Positions 1 to 10,683 of a stretch of DNA of 64,000 nt are shown piece after piece. Both the position numbers and the translations under genes were made by a program. The notes below the pieces were generated by a model that had not been told where the DNA came from, ran no database searches, and was given only the letters and a program-made list of their open reading frames with translations. Position 1 is the first letter of the stretch. Each line of letters starts with the position of its first letter. The stretch comes from Phycomyces blakesleeanus NRRL 1555(-) (Eukaryota > Mucoromycota > Mucoromycetes > Mucorales > Phycomycetaceae). The stretch spans positions 620,001-684,000 of the forward strand of contig NW_017265157.1 of assembly GCF_001638985.1 (NCBI RefSeq), read 5' to 3'.

Positions 1-1180
1 CTGCGGTCCTTCAGCAGTTGAAGGCTCTTGGTTGGTTAGTCAACGCAAAGACGTCTCACCTAACTCCAACATGCCGGATAGAACACCTGGGTTATGTCTT
101 GGATACGGGTTTAATGACTACCAGCCTCTCTGGCAAGAAGATCCACAGCCTCCAAAAGTCCATTCAGATGCTCCCAATCGATACAATGACCACTCTCAGA
201 AAAGTTCACAGCCTGATCATGCACATCAAGGCTGCGACACTGGAAATTTTTCTGGCCAACCTATATACACAACATCTACTTCGATTCAAGAACCAGTCCA
301 TTCGTTCACCACACTCCTGGAACCCCCTGATTCTGCTCCCCCCGTCTTTCCACCAAGAGCTCTAATGATGGTTGGTCAACCTGACGAAGTGGAATGGCAA
401 GGCCCTCATTACATCCAATGCTCAATTCCAAATTCACAGTGATGCAAGCAACAGTGGATAGGGAGGTGTCTTCCAAGCCCAGCACAATTATGAACATTGG
501 ATCACCAAGGAAGCTTCTCAATCCCTCAACTGGAAAGAGATGAAGGCAGTGTAACTGACACTACAGACCTCATACCATCTTTGCAACACATCAATCGTAG
601 TTCACACTAACAACACGAGATCCATGACCTACATCAACAAGCAAGGGACACTTGGGCTTTTCCCCTATCCCGCTTGGCCACCAAACTTTGGGAAATGTAT
701 ATTACACGAGGTCTGTTCCTTACAGCAAAACACATACTGAGCCGACTCAATGTTCAAGTCAACTGGTCCACTTGTCGGGGCTTCACATAGAACTTATGAA
801 GGATACAACCATTCTACTTCTGCCAGATTCAAACAAACTGGGACTCCCACGACGTGGATCTATTTGCAGATCGTCTCACAGCCCTTCTTCCTCAATATGT
901 TTCTTGGAAGATCAATCCAGGGTCAACGGCAACCAATGCTCTCTCTCTGTCTTGGACGACCTTCCAGAACACTTATGTACACCTACCATGGAACTTAATC
1001 TTGAAGTCCCTACACAAGATTCATACCAAGAAAATTACAGCCACCATAGTAGTCCCCTTTTGGCCGAGCTCAATATGGTTCCCATTACTTCAATCTATGG
1101 CCATAGTCCCACCTCTCCTGCTAACAGCCAAGACAATCGAGACCATGTCACTGCTCACTCCGCATTCATTGGCCAACATA
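1..1180 (+). pseudogene. DIRS reverse transcriptase / RNase H relic
   Basis: The frame open to 365 reads like the RT C-terminus of DIRS elements, with the motif LGWLVN, then THLTPTCRIEHLGYVLD and SGKKI. From about 433 an RNase H block follows (HSDASNSG, then NWKEM), but the Trp expected in the SGWGG motif is a TAG stop. A second in-frame stop interrupts the block near 552. Further downstream come VDLFADRLTALLPQY and WKINPGS, typical of the region between RNase H and recombinase. The 5' part, including the RT catalytic YxDD region, is outside the window. At least two nonsense mutations and frame shifts show that it is not expressed as a full polyprotein. Confidence 0.75.
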
Positions 1181-1189
1181 AGATGAAAG

Positions 1190-2211
1190 GTCTCTGTTTG
1201 GTGAGTCTCAAACAAACTTTAGAAGGCACTCTCCTTTCCAACAATGCACGTAAACTCTTTTTGGACTCACTCAAGGACGAACGTCCCACTAACCGCATCT
1301 ATGCCAGAGGATAGTGTCTCTTTATACTTTAGGCTATTGCAAACAAGGTTACCCTTTTGCATTTTACTGCCACTGATATGGTTAACTTTTTTACCTTTCC
1401 TGAGATTTCCGTCTACAACGTCAATACCTTGCAAACCTTCTGCTCGGCTATTTGTCAACTCCATCGCAATCCTGCTTCTTTGTCCTCTGACCCACGCCTT
1501 GTCGATTTGTTTAAATTACTTAAACGCTATGCACCTCCAATAGCTATGTCTTGACCTTTGATCGATTTCTCACCCACCTTTGTGTTTTTGACCTCTATCC
1601 CATTAGATCCTTCTACATCTCTTTTTCCTTTATCCTGTAAATCCGCCTTTCTTCTCGCCATGGCTGCCTTTCTTTGCCCATTGGATCTTCCTTGAATAAT
1701 TCTCAGTAAATGTTGTATCGATGGTCAACGTCGCCTCCACCTGGTCATTGAAGCTCTAAAGGAGACACGTGAGGGCCACCGTATCATAAAATCGCCCATC
1801 ATTAATTCAGACGGCTCCAATCACGCTCCTTGTCCAGTTCTGGCCTTTTCTGTGCTCAAATATCACCCTGCCGCACACTCACCCCCCACTGACACATTGT
1901 TTGTTTGTTCCAAAAAACCGTCCCTCCCAGTGACCATCAACATCATTTCTTCCTGGATAAGCACACTCACTCAAATGTCTACCTTGCTCAAACCTTGTCC
2001 GTCCTTGCGCTCCATTGCCTTCGACCTTGCCATTCAGAGTGAGGTTCCTTTGGATGACGTAGTAGCTATGGGTAATCGGTATAGCTCTTCTGTATTTCAC
2101 ACTCATTACCATCGTTCTCGTGCCCTTCGAACCAATATCATGGAATCCGTACTCCCGTCTGAACTAGTCACTGGCCTTTCCTCAAACTCGGAATCTGTGC
2201 GTTCAATTTAG
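1190..2211 (+). pseudogene. DIRS tyrosine recombinase relic
   Basis: The N-terminal part (LVSLKQTLEGTLLSNNARKL) and the C-terminal part (FDLAIQSEVPLDDVVAMG, then VFHTHYHR) are recognisable, separated by a stretch with many stops (about 1315-1850). The HTHYHR segment carries the tyrosine position expected to attack DNA in this family. An open stretch remains at 1852-2211 (119 codons). It has no intact start-to-stop frame, so I call it a pseudogene. It belongs to the same element as the upstream RT block and precedes the complementary-repeat tail. Confidence 0.65.
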
Positions 2212-2393
2212 TACATGTCATCATAGATTTAGAAATTTTCGTACACTCTTTTCTTTCTTTATCATTTCCTTTATTTTACTTTGACTTTTTGCGCTTCTCT
2301 GAAGCAGCACTTCTCTGAAGCAGCACTTCTCTGTTCCTGTTAGGGGTCCAATAGACTCACTTAATTGTCCCGAGAAACTTGTTTCGACAGGAC

Positions 2394-2434
2394 AATTGTG
2401 AGGTTAGTCCAGAGGACTAACCGAACAGGAACAG
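2394..2434 (+). repeat. Internal complementary region of the DIRS-like element
   Basis: This 41-bp stretch is the reverse complement of 2592-2632 with one mismatch. It contains a 9-bp palindrome (2402-2410 with 2414-2422, AGA spacer) that is also kept in the partner repeat. Just upstream, 2363-2370 and 2390-2397 form another stem (AATTGTCC/GGACAATT). A 17-nt unit (CAGCACTTCTCTGAAG-like) is repeated near 2297-2332. Confidence 0.75.
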
Positions 2435-2591
2435 AAAACTCACCCTCCCTATCTCTACCCATTTTGACCTGCTCGTTTATGATCGAGGTACAATACTTTG
2501 AATCATAGCACTCTTTTATATTAATTTCTTGAAAAAAAATGTTTCAAATTACTTTTCGCTCAATAAAATATAAGATGATCACAGCACTTCT

Positions 2592-2632
2592 CTGTTCCTG
2601 TTCGGTTAGTCCTCCGGACTAACCTCACAATT
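2592..2632 (-). repeat. Right inverted terminal repeat of the DIRS-like element
   Basis: Reverse complement of 2394-2434 (40 of 41 positions). It marks the probable right end of the element. Sequence past about 2635 changes to AT-rich spacer. The matching left terminal repeat would lie upstream of the window. Confidence 0.65.
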
Positions 2633-2635
2633 TTG

Positions 2636-3780
2636 TGCAGAAAGATACATATCTCTTATATATATAAAATAGATAGAAAATTTGAATTTTTCTTCTCCAT
2701 TATGTACCAGATATTTAAATTTACCATTTCACTGAAATATGCAACTAATAAAAGAAAATATGACTTTAGGATTATACAAACTGTTGTGAGTACTCTTAAT
2801 ACAGTTAAACACAACGACCTGATAGAACAATAAAAGAAAGACTTAATCTACTTGCGCAAGATATTAATTATATTACAACAAAGTGTAATGTGTTATTTGT
2901 GTCCTTGTTCTCGCTCTCTCTCTCTCTTACATATATATATAATTTGTTATTTGGTCGGTTGCATTATTATTTTGACAAGTATTGGTATATTTTTTTTCTT
3001 TGTATATATAAAGGGCTCGTCCCGCAAGTTTGTATTGATGTCAACATGGTAACGTCGATATAAGTATAAATAAAACTATAGATCAACATACAAAAGTCTA
3101 TGGCTGTCTGTCTGTCTCTTTGTTTGTTTCATTGAATATTAAGTAAGTAACCCTCGATTTATATCTTGTACACGAAATAAGAAAGGTGGTGATGTCTATA
3201 TACATGAAGAAATAAAGAAATAAAGAAATAAAGAAAAACAAAAAAAAAAAAACAAAAAGGAGAAGAATAACAATGAAGAAGAAAGCAAAAGAAAAAAAAA
3301 GGAAAAGCAAAAGCAAAAACAAGAACAAAAATCAAAAATCAAAAAAGAATCCAAAGACTTAAAGTGCAAAGAAAAAGTGAAGATGAAAGTGCGGGAGGGG
3401 AAGGGAGGGAAGGTGAAGAGATTAGAATGTGGGATATTAGGCGTGTGGATAGGATGGTGTGGATTAAATTACAATTAGGTTTGATCTGCTCTGCCCTGCC
3501 TTGGATTTAAATTGCTTTTCTTTGATGCGTTTTCTGCTATTTGCGTGTAGTGTAGTGTATAATATAGTGTATAGTGTGTATAGTGTGTATAGTGTAATGT
3601 AGTGTAGTGTAGTGTAGTGTAGTGTAGTGTAGTGTAGTGTAGTGTAGTGTAGTGTAGTGTGGTGTAGTGTGGTGTAGTGTAGTGTGGTGTGGTGTGCGAA
3701 TGCGAATGTGAATGTGCGTGTACGTGTACGTGTGCGTGTGCGTATGTGTGTGTATTATAGTGTAATGTGCTGGTTTATTT
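2636..3780. other. AT-rich spacer with pentanucleotide tandem repeat
   Basis: No gene seen. It holds a purine-rich AAG/AAAG tract (about 3210-3330), which gives a meaningless Phe/Leu-rich frame on the minus strand. It also holds a long GTAGT/GTGTA-type pentanucleotide tract at about 3546-3696. It lies downstream of the F-box gene's stop codon, so part may be its 3' UTR. Confidence 0.7.
3546..3696. repeat. GTAGT pentanucleotide microsatellite
   Basis: About 150 bp of tandem GTAGT units (read also as AGTGT), with scattered GTGGT variants toward the right end. It sits 85 bp past the stop codon of the minus-strand F-box gene. Confidence 0.9.
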
Positions 3781-5319
3781 CTAGCGTGTTTTAGGTTTAC
3801 TCAGTGGACGTCGCCTCTGCCACCATATCGAACTTCCTCGAATGACGGTCATTTTTGGCATAAATGCGGCAGGACTATTCATTATTGAAGATGCGCTTTG
3901 GTTGGAAAGTTCTGCGTTTTCGTCGTCGTCGTCTTCGCCGTCGTCGTCGTCTTCGCTATCGTCATTGTGCTGCTTTGCTTCGGTTGCACTCATCTTGATG
4001 AGTTTATAAACCGCGGGACTTTGAATTATATCTCGCTTAACATTACCGAGACAGAGCCGTTGAAGGCCACCACCACCACCACAGCCACCACCACCTACCA
4101 GTGTTTTGTTTTTGTGATCGATGGAGGCCAGCTCATGCTCGACACGGGCAATGACAGTATCAAAGAAGAGAGCCCCGAGCGCACGTGCGTTACTGATTGA
4201 AACGACTTCAAGCGAGCGGCAGGTCTTAATGACATCAACTAGGCATTCTTCTGAGAGTCGTTCGCTATCAGGATTATCAAACAGGCAAAACTGTTTGAGA
4301 GCACGACATCTCCGGGCTACATATCGCATAGATTTGTCACTGATGTGGTGTGCATTTCCGATACTGAGGTGTTCAAGTGTAGCTCCACAGCGATCTGCTA
4401 TCGTGGCCAGGGCAGAATCACTGACAGGAGTGGCGCCGGCGATTTCGATGTGTCGTAATTGTGGGTTGGTAATGGCTAGTTTACAGAGGGTTGAGCTCTG
4501 GAGTGTAGTGCATCCCGAAAATACTACTGTCTCGAGGGTACCTGATTTGAGATATTTTGCCATTTCATAAACCGAATCATCTGTTTTTGGACTATATGAC
4601 ACCAATCGAATAGAACGCAGTTTTGGGCAGTTGTGAGCAAAATGTGCAAGTGGTAAAGAATGGCTGTGACGTGATGCTGAAGATGCTGATAACTGTTGTT
4701 GTTGCTTTTGCTGCTGCTGTTGTTGTTGTTGTTGTTGTTGTTGTAGCAGTTGTGGTGGCGGTGATGGTGAAGGAGATTGGTGCGGAAGATGAGGATGAGG
4801 ATGAGGAAGTGGAAGTGGTGGTCTTTGTTGAGGACGATGGTCGTGGTGTGGTCGTAAGATTGGTGGAAGTATGGGTCTGATGGCGGTGTTAGGTAGATTA
4901 GGTGCTGGAAATGCGACAGGAGCGGATGGGCGAATGTGGTGAAAAGATATGGCGATTGATTCAAGATTTGAACAGAGAGAGGTTATGAGTAAGATGATGT
5001 TTGGGCTGACTTGGAATTCACGGTCAGCGTGAGTGAGTTGAAGAGAGCGTACATAGGTAGCGTATGGCCTGAGGGTGTTGTGACGGGCGATGATAGCAAA
5101 TACGCGCTCGAATTCTCGCTCACGAACGAATGTGAATGAGGACCAGAGGAGTTCCAAGGCTGGACGTGACCAGTGAGTGCAAACGAGAGCTACCTGGAGT
5201 TTGTCTGATCGAGAAAGATGGGAGAATATGCGGTGCAAGACGGACTGTCCCAGACTTATTGCACTGCCTGAGGAGGCAACCATCCGGGAGGCAGTACCCA
5301 AAGCCGCATCGCTCGTCAT
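3781..5319 (-). CDS. F-box/leucine-rich repeat protein with polyQ linker
   Basis: Predicted 512-aa protein in one exon. Residues about 27-65 match an F-box (VLHRIFSHLSRSDKLQVALV, then W and ALELLW), the part that docks Skp1 in SCF ubiquitin ligases. Residues about 222-440 are leucine-rich repeats with the cysteine-containing pattern of the GRR1/AMN1 type (LEHLSIGNAHHISDKSM), the usual substrate-binding part. Between them lies a Pro/His-rich linker and a polyQ run at about 192-210. A Gly run and an Asp/Glu-rich stretch precede the C-terminus. The frame stays open upstream to 5565, but that extension is Phe/Leu/Cys-rich and encoded by CA/GA repeats. I therefore place the start at the ATG at 5319. 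The substrate is unknown. Confidence 0.85.
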   Translation of the reverse strand: MTSDAALGTASRMVASSGSAISLGQSVLHRIFSHLSRSDKLQVALVCTHWSRPALELLWSSFTFVREREFERVFAIIARHNTLRPYATYVRSLQLTHADREFQVSPNIILLITSLCSNLESIAISFHHIRPSAPVAFPAPNLPNTAIRPILPPILRPHHDHRPQQRPPLPLPHPHPHLPHQSPSPSPPPQLLQQQQQQQQQQQQKQQQQLSASSASRHSHSLPLAHFAHNCPKLRSIRLVSYSPKTDDSVYEMAKYLKSGTLETVVFSGCTTLQSSTLCKLAITNPQLRHIEIAGATPVSDSALATIADRCGATLEHLSIGNAHHISDKSMRYVARRCRALKQFCLFDNPDSERLSEECLVDVIKTCRSLEVVSISNARALGALFFDTVIARVEHELASIDHKNKTLVGGGGCGGGGGLQRLCLGNVKRDIIQSPAVYKLIKMSATEAKQHNDDSEDDDDGEDDDDENAELSNQSASSIMNSPAAFMPKMTVIRGSSIWWQRRRPLSKPKTR

Positions 5320-8300
5320 GCACAAATCGGCAATATTAGCGATGTTGTGACAAACGGTCGAGCAATCAAGCACCAAAGAAATGTGATAAGAGCAAAGATA
5401 CCGACACGCGGCAAGAAGAAAAAAGGAAACAAGATGTAGGTATAGAGTAAGCGAAAGAGGAAGAAAGTAGAAAATGAAAAAAGTAGGCTTAAAAAAAAAC
5501 CCACACACACACACACAGAGAGAGAGAAAGAGAGAAAGAGAGACTTGCACACATTTTACGCACACAATTTACGCACACATTTGCACACACAGACACACAC
5601 ACACTCCATACGCTCACTTACTCACTCACGCACATTATCCATTCTATACTTTTCACTTTTCACTTTATACTCATACTTCATACTCACACTTTTCTTTTTC
5701 CATCAAACTCATATTCACACACACACAAATTTAATGATATTACCAGTGAATCCCGTGTCTTTTGTTCTTGGGGAGTTTTTATTTTATTTTATTTTATATT
5801 ATATTATATTATTATTTTTTATTTTATATATGTATTTATAATATATATATATAGTACTTTATTTATTTTTTTTAAAAAAAAAAATTGAGAATTGAAAAAT
5901 GAAAATCTGTACAGAATTTTTTTTTATCTCTTATATAATATATGTTTTTTAGTCAAAATTATAGAATACAAAAAGATTATTAATATTCTATATATAGAGT
6001 AATAAAGCTATAAAGGAAGTATATTGTGAATTCTAAAGTGTGTCCAAGATAGTATGAGTATATGAGTCTAAGAGTATGAATGAGTGAGTATGAGATATTG
6101 GTGAGTGGTGAGTAGACAGTGTCTGTGTGAGTGTGATTGTCTGTGTGCATGTGTGTATTAAAGGCAAAGGTTTTGTTTTATTTTTTTTTTATATATCATG
6201 GATGAGACCCATGAAAGGGCCATTATATGTGTGGAGTGGTATGATGTCATGTCGTACTTTAAATACAGATATGCTTACACCCACGTTGCGTATGACGTAG
6301 ATAACTCGTTCAAGGACGTACACACTTGCAACACTTGCACACTTGCACATTTGCACATTTGCGCGCTTGTAAGTTTGCACAAGCACAAACGCGAACACAC
6401 ACACACTCAAGAACGCAAAAACCCACGCGCACGTACATACTTTTTTTTTAGAAGAAGATGAAAAAGAATTAGCTCAGAGTAATATTGATTTCGGGAAGAA
6501 GAAAAAAAAAAGAAAAAAAAGGTCGTAAGCTGACAAAAATAGAAGTCGCGTGTGCCTAAGAAACTGTTTTTGTGTTTAATGATAAATCAGATGTCCGTAT
6601 CCATAGAGACGATAATCTGTTGTACAAAGGCTTAGCAGATTCCAATCCTATATAAGCTTGCATGTCTTTTGAAACCCAAGATTATATCCCTTTTTTTCAT
6701 TTATAGCAAAAAAAAATATGGGGCTATAAGCAGAATCCAACGTGTTGATCATTTTTGAGTATTTTATATTTGTATTAATATTGCTTATTTTGCAAAGTAT
6801 ATAATATCTTGGCAATAAATAGACTTTGTATTTTAATACTTTATTTTTAGAGTGGGCATTCATATACATACTGTATCCATATTTTCATATAAAAGATGTG
6901 GGAAAAAAGAAAGAAGCAAAATATATGAGATGTTTTTTTATACATTAAACGCATAATAGTATTCAAGGAAGAGGTTGAATGGAAGAAGTCAATTGCAGAT
7001 TATTATAATGATAATTCAACAAAAAAAAACTTACCTTTTGAGAATTCAATACTCAACTTAAAAATCCAGTTCAGCGTAAAGATAAACGGAGATATTTAAT
7101 ACAGTACCAAAGAAAAGAAGAAAAAGAAAGCTTAAATATTAGAGCTCCTTTATATATCTATTTCAGTATTTGACAAGAGAAGAATAGAATAAAATCGAAT
7201 AAAATAAAAACAATTCTTTAAATGATTTTTAACGATGATGATAACAGGATATATATATTTTAATAATGTAAATAAATATTGCCTTTGAATAGCTGATCAA
7301 TATAAATTTCAAGATAGGGTCAAGGACAACAATACTTTTCAATGGTTTGTAATACAAAATTATTACATAGTATATAGACGTTGAAATAGTAAAGCAGGGC
7401 TATTACTATTATTACTTTTTCTATGGAGAATTAAGCACACGCTTCACAACACTATACTACCATCATATTACTATTATTTGTAAAAGAGTATGTTTGATAG
7501 AACAAAAATATATAAATCTCTTTGGAATTTATTCATGTTTACTTTTCTTACCATTATTGTAGGAGCTCGGAAACAAAAGGTAAAAGAAAAATGTCGTAAG
7601 AATGAGTAACTATGATGTATACTTTAATTGACAATTCAAGGATCTACGCTCACACCCACGTCTAGATCAAAATCCAAATACAAATTCAAATCTACGCTCA
7701 CATTCACATATCATTTATATACAAAAAAAATGTCAAAGTAAAGTAGTGAAACCAAAGGGTATTAGATAAACTCCTCCAAGTTCATTAAAGGAAAAGCAAA
7801 TCTTTAAACTTAAAAAGGTTTCAAGATCTTTTAGATTTTAGACCATATCCTTGACATTTCAGAAATATTTCATGATTTTTAAAGTTTTTTTTGTTTTTTT
7901 TTAAGATTGTCACTTTAAATTCTTGCCAGTAAAATTCAAACCTTAAAAGAAGAAGAAGAAGAAGAAAGAAGGAAAGAAAAACAATAGAAGCAATGGGCGT
8001 TTACTTGGCTGTAGTCTACCAATAAAACCCGGTTGACAATAAATTTCTTCTTTTACTGTTTACAGTAATATGTGACAGTTTGTTGCAGACCTTTTGACAT
8101 ATAAGGTACTCGTAGGAGGTAATATACCTAATTCAAAAACACTATTTCGAGAAAGGACATTTGAGTTACTAGCCAACAAACATTTTATATTTCTAGTTAA
8201 TAGAGGCATATGAGCAAAAGATATATAGATAATTTCAAGAGGATATGTTTTCAAGATATCAGATACAGATATATGCACTCTAGTAGTAAGAGCGAGTCAA

Positions 8301-9891
8301 GTAGTAATATTTTAACTGCCTAGGTGCATTTGGTATTTTGAGGAAGAGGCAGCAGCCAACGGCTACTATAACTACCACCACCTTACTATCTTTTATGTTG
8401 AAATTGCCCTTTGAGGCTATATTCTTTTAATAAATGAAAAAAAATAGTTGATCGCAACTGGATGTGCCCCTAATAGTTTTTAAATATTTTTTTTTCTGAA
8501 AAGAGACTGCTGGAGTTGCTCTTAATGTGATTTTGTACTCCCTTTGTTATTTATTTATAAGTTACTTAGACAGAGATATATTACAGCTGCATAAATCATT
8601 CGACAGAATTAAGGATTATTATAGTAAAGGTAGTAATATTAGAACAAGTGTGGTGTGATAAAGAGACTGAGTAAGTGCCTGAATTATAACCAAAGTTGTC
8701 CCGGGTTTATTTATATTATATTATTATTTATTGGCGTCAATGGGTCATTGTGCTGCAACATCAATTCAATGTCAAGGTGATCTTGTTTTTGAAACTCATT
8801 TTTAGTAATAAAGTGAATTACAATTGTAGGTTTCCAAGGAAACTGAAATAATATAAATATAAATAAATAAATAAATAAAAGAACATTTTAATCTATTTCT
8901 ATAGTCACGTATAAAATAAATTGATTACTACTACTAGTAATATTTTTTTTTCAAAAAAAGGAAAAGTAAATAACAGGTCTCTATCCATACATATATTTAT
9001 GAATTATCTACTAGAAACGTGGTATTAATAATAAAATACACACACACCTATATATATATATGAGCCCAACAATATCAAAAACACCATAAAAGGTATTCAA
9101 AGAAGAAGAAGGAATAACAAACTATATTTGTTAATCAGGAACAACATTACCTAGTCACATTATACGCTAATTCTATTTAATTCGAGTACAAGGAAATCGA
9201 GACAAAAGACATCTTGAACACAGGAATCTAAAGGATAACCGAGAACAAGATAAAATAAAGTTAATGCACATATATTTAAGCAAACCACATGATTATGATG
9301 ATGGTATTGATGATGATGATGATGATGATGATATTAATGGTAATTATTACTATTAGGTATTGGTCGACTTTCTGTTGAAAATATCAATCTCAATTATTTC
9401 CTTTTTTTTTTTAAAAAAAAAAAGAGAATAATAATAGTAATTCTGAAGTGTATTTGTTAACACAATGGGTTGGATATTATATATGTTATAAATACCAGTA
9501 AATTATTAAGAATTAGTAATACATGGCACAAAGCTTATGCACATTTCTTTTGGTGTAACTTGGAACTTGGTACCTATTTCACAAGAGCATGAATATCGTA
9601 TTATATATATATATATATCCATAAATCCACATTTAGTTTTCCAAGTCGATTAGATATCAACCAATCAATTGATCGATTAATTAATTAATTTAAATAAATA
9701 TTTATATCCATTCCCCTACCAAGCATTAATTGGAAGCAATATTTTACATCAGGAGAAACTACCAATAGATAAAATCCTAGTCTAGATTATTAATACACAG
9801 GCTACAAACAAGCTTACACTATAACATTCAATTAACCAATACACACTTGGACATAGACCTAGACATAGACATAGACATAGACATACAGGCA
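5320..9891. other. Long AT-rich gene-poor spacer
   Basis: About 4.5 kb between two minus-strand genes. The first 450 bp is CA/GA-repeat rich and probably carries the F-box promoter and 5' UTR. The rest is poly(A/T), TA repeats and a GAT microsatellite (about 9297-9333). A run of CATAGACATAGA-type repeats at about 9850-9885 lies just 3' of the RING-CH gene. Short open frames at 6189-6461 exist on both strands but are simple repeats. I see no supported gene or RNA. Confidence 0.7.
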
Positions 9892-10683
9892 TCATGCATG
9901 AACCTCGAGAATTCTTTCCTTGATTCTATTAGACAACCCTTCTACACCAGTCCTTACAAATACATACGCACCAATCATGATACCAAAGAGACCAACCACA
10001 ATCACCATCATAGCCAATAGAATCGCATAAAATATCAAAGCTACAATTACCCCTTCGCCATCTCCTCCACAATCCGGTACACCTAACCAGAAGCATCCCG
10101 AGGATTGACAGTCGCAGTTATCTAAGCATCGACCTCTGCACCCTCCTCTGACAATAAGGAATATCATACCCAGCACAGAAACAACAATCACTCCCGAAAG
10201 GCAGTATATTCTGTCCAAACCGTGCCAACTTGGACCGTGGAACTCAACCCAGGAAGGATCGTCTGGCCTGATGGGATGTCCAAGAGCCCAGACATCGACA
10301 GCCATTGACGCATAAGACATGCCCAGGATCAACAAAAGGACCAACACCACGGATAAGACTCTTACTAGCCACACGGATCCAACTATTGACGCATAAAATG
10401 GTCTGCTAGTAGAATACTCATATCCACAGTAGTCACATGACACCCAAGACTGTTTACGAGGTGACACTTGGCGCCATTTCTCAAGGCACTCGACATGAAC
10501 GTACATCATCGTTCCTTTACACATGCATGGTCGAATCAGAGGATTCGTCTGGTAGAGTCTTTCAGTGTCAGATTCCTCCTCGTCATCACCACAGATTCGA
10601 CAGCTCTTTGTAGATTGATTTAGATCTGTACCTGAACTAGGATAAACTGTGGGGATTAACAGTGAGACTGAACTATCTGTCAT
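9892..10683 (-). CDS. RING-CH (MARCH-type) membrane E3 ubiquitin ligase
   Basis: Single-exon 263-aa protein. A RING-CH zinc module is complete: C28, C31, C53, C55, H63, C66, C83, C86 (C4HC3 order), with the family's RPCMCKGTMMYVHVECLEKW block. Three hydrophobic segments follow (about 102-128, 154-175 and 208-240), so the protein should sit in a membrane with the RING domain in the cytosol. MARCH/Doa10-type ligases pass ubiquitin to membrane substrates in the ER or endosomes. A Cys/Gly-rich loop (about 178-205) lies between the second and third segments. Length fits small MARCH proteins. The membrane and the target cannot be read from the sequence. Confidence 0.9.
   Translation of the reverse strand: MTDSSVSLLIPTVYPSSGTDLNQSTKSCRICGDDEEESDTERLYQTNPLIRPCMCKGTMMYVHVECLEKWRQVSPRKQSWVSCDYCGYEYSTSRPFYASIVGSVWLVRVLSVVLVLLLILGMSYASMAVDVWALGHPIRPDDPSWVEFHGPSWHGLDRIYCLSGVIVVSVLGMIFLIVRGGCRGRCLDNCDCQSSGCFWLGVPDCGGDGEGVIVALIFYAILLAMMVIVVGLFGIMIGAYVFVRTGVEGLSNRIKERILEVHA

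Larger units (their letters stand above)
1..2635 (+). mobile_element. Decayed 3' portion of a DIRS-like (tyrosine recombinase) retrotransposon
   Basis: Three blocks occur in DIRS order: reverse transcriptase/RNase H (about 1-1180), tyrosine recombinase (about 1190-2211), then a non-coding tail with inverted repeats (2310-2635). DIRS elements integrate by tyrosine recombinase and end in inverted repeats that are copied in an internal complementary region. Here 2394-2434 and 2592-2632 are reverse complements with one mismatch in 41, which fits internal complementary region plus right terminal repeat. The coding blocks are broken by stops and frame changes, so this copy looks dead. The left end lies outside the window. 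The family call rests on protein similarity recognised by eye and on the repeat layout. Confidence 0.8.

Noticed and set aside
1..2635. DIRS element as an intact, active copy
   Set aside because: At least two nonsense codons in the RNase H block and a stop-rich stretch in the recombinase.
3098..3328. Minus-strand 76-codon Phe/Leu-rich frame
   Set aside because: It is the complement of an AAG/AAAG purine tract. Composition comes from simple repeat and not from a membrane protein.
5320..5565. 82-residue N-terminal extension of the left F-box protein
   Set aside because: Phe/Leu/Cys-rich and encoded by CA, GA and AAG repeats. The F-box follows the internal ATG at 5319, so this is probably 5' UTR.
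6189..6461. Overlapping open frames on both strands
   Set aside because: Driven by ACACTTGC and CACA repeats; no start context, domain or splice partner.
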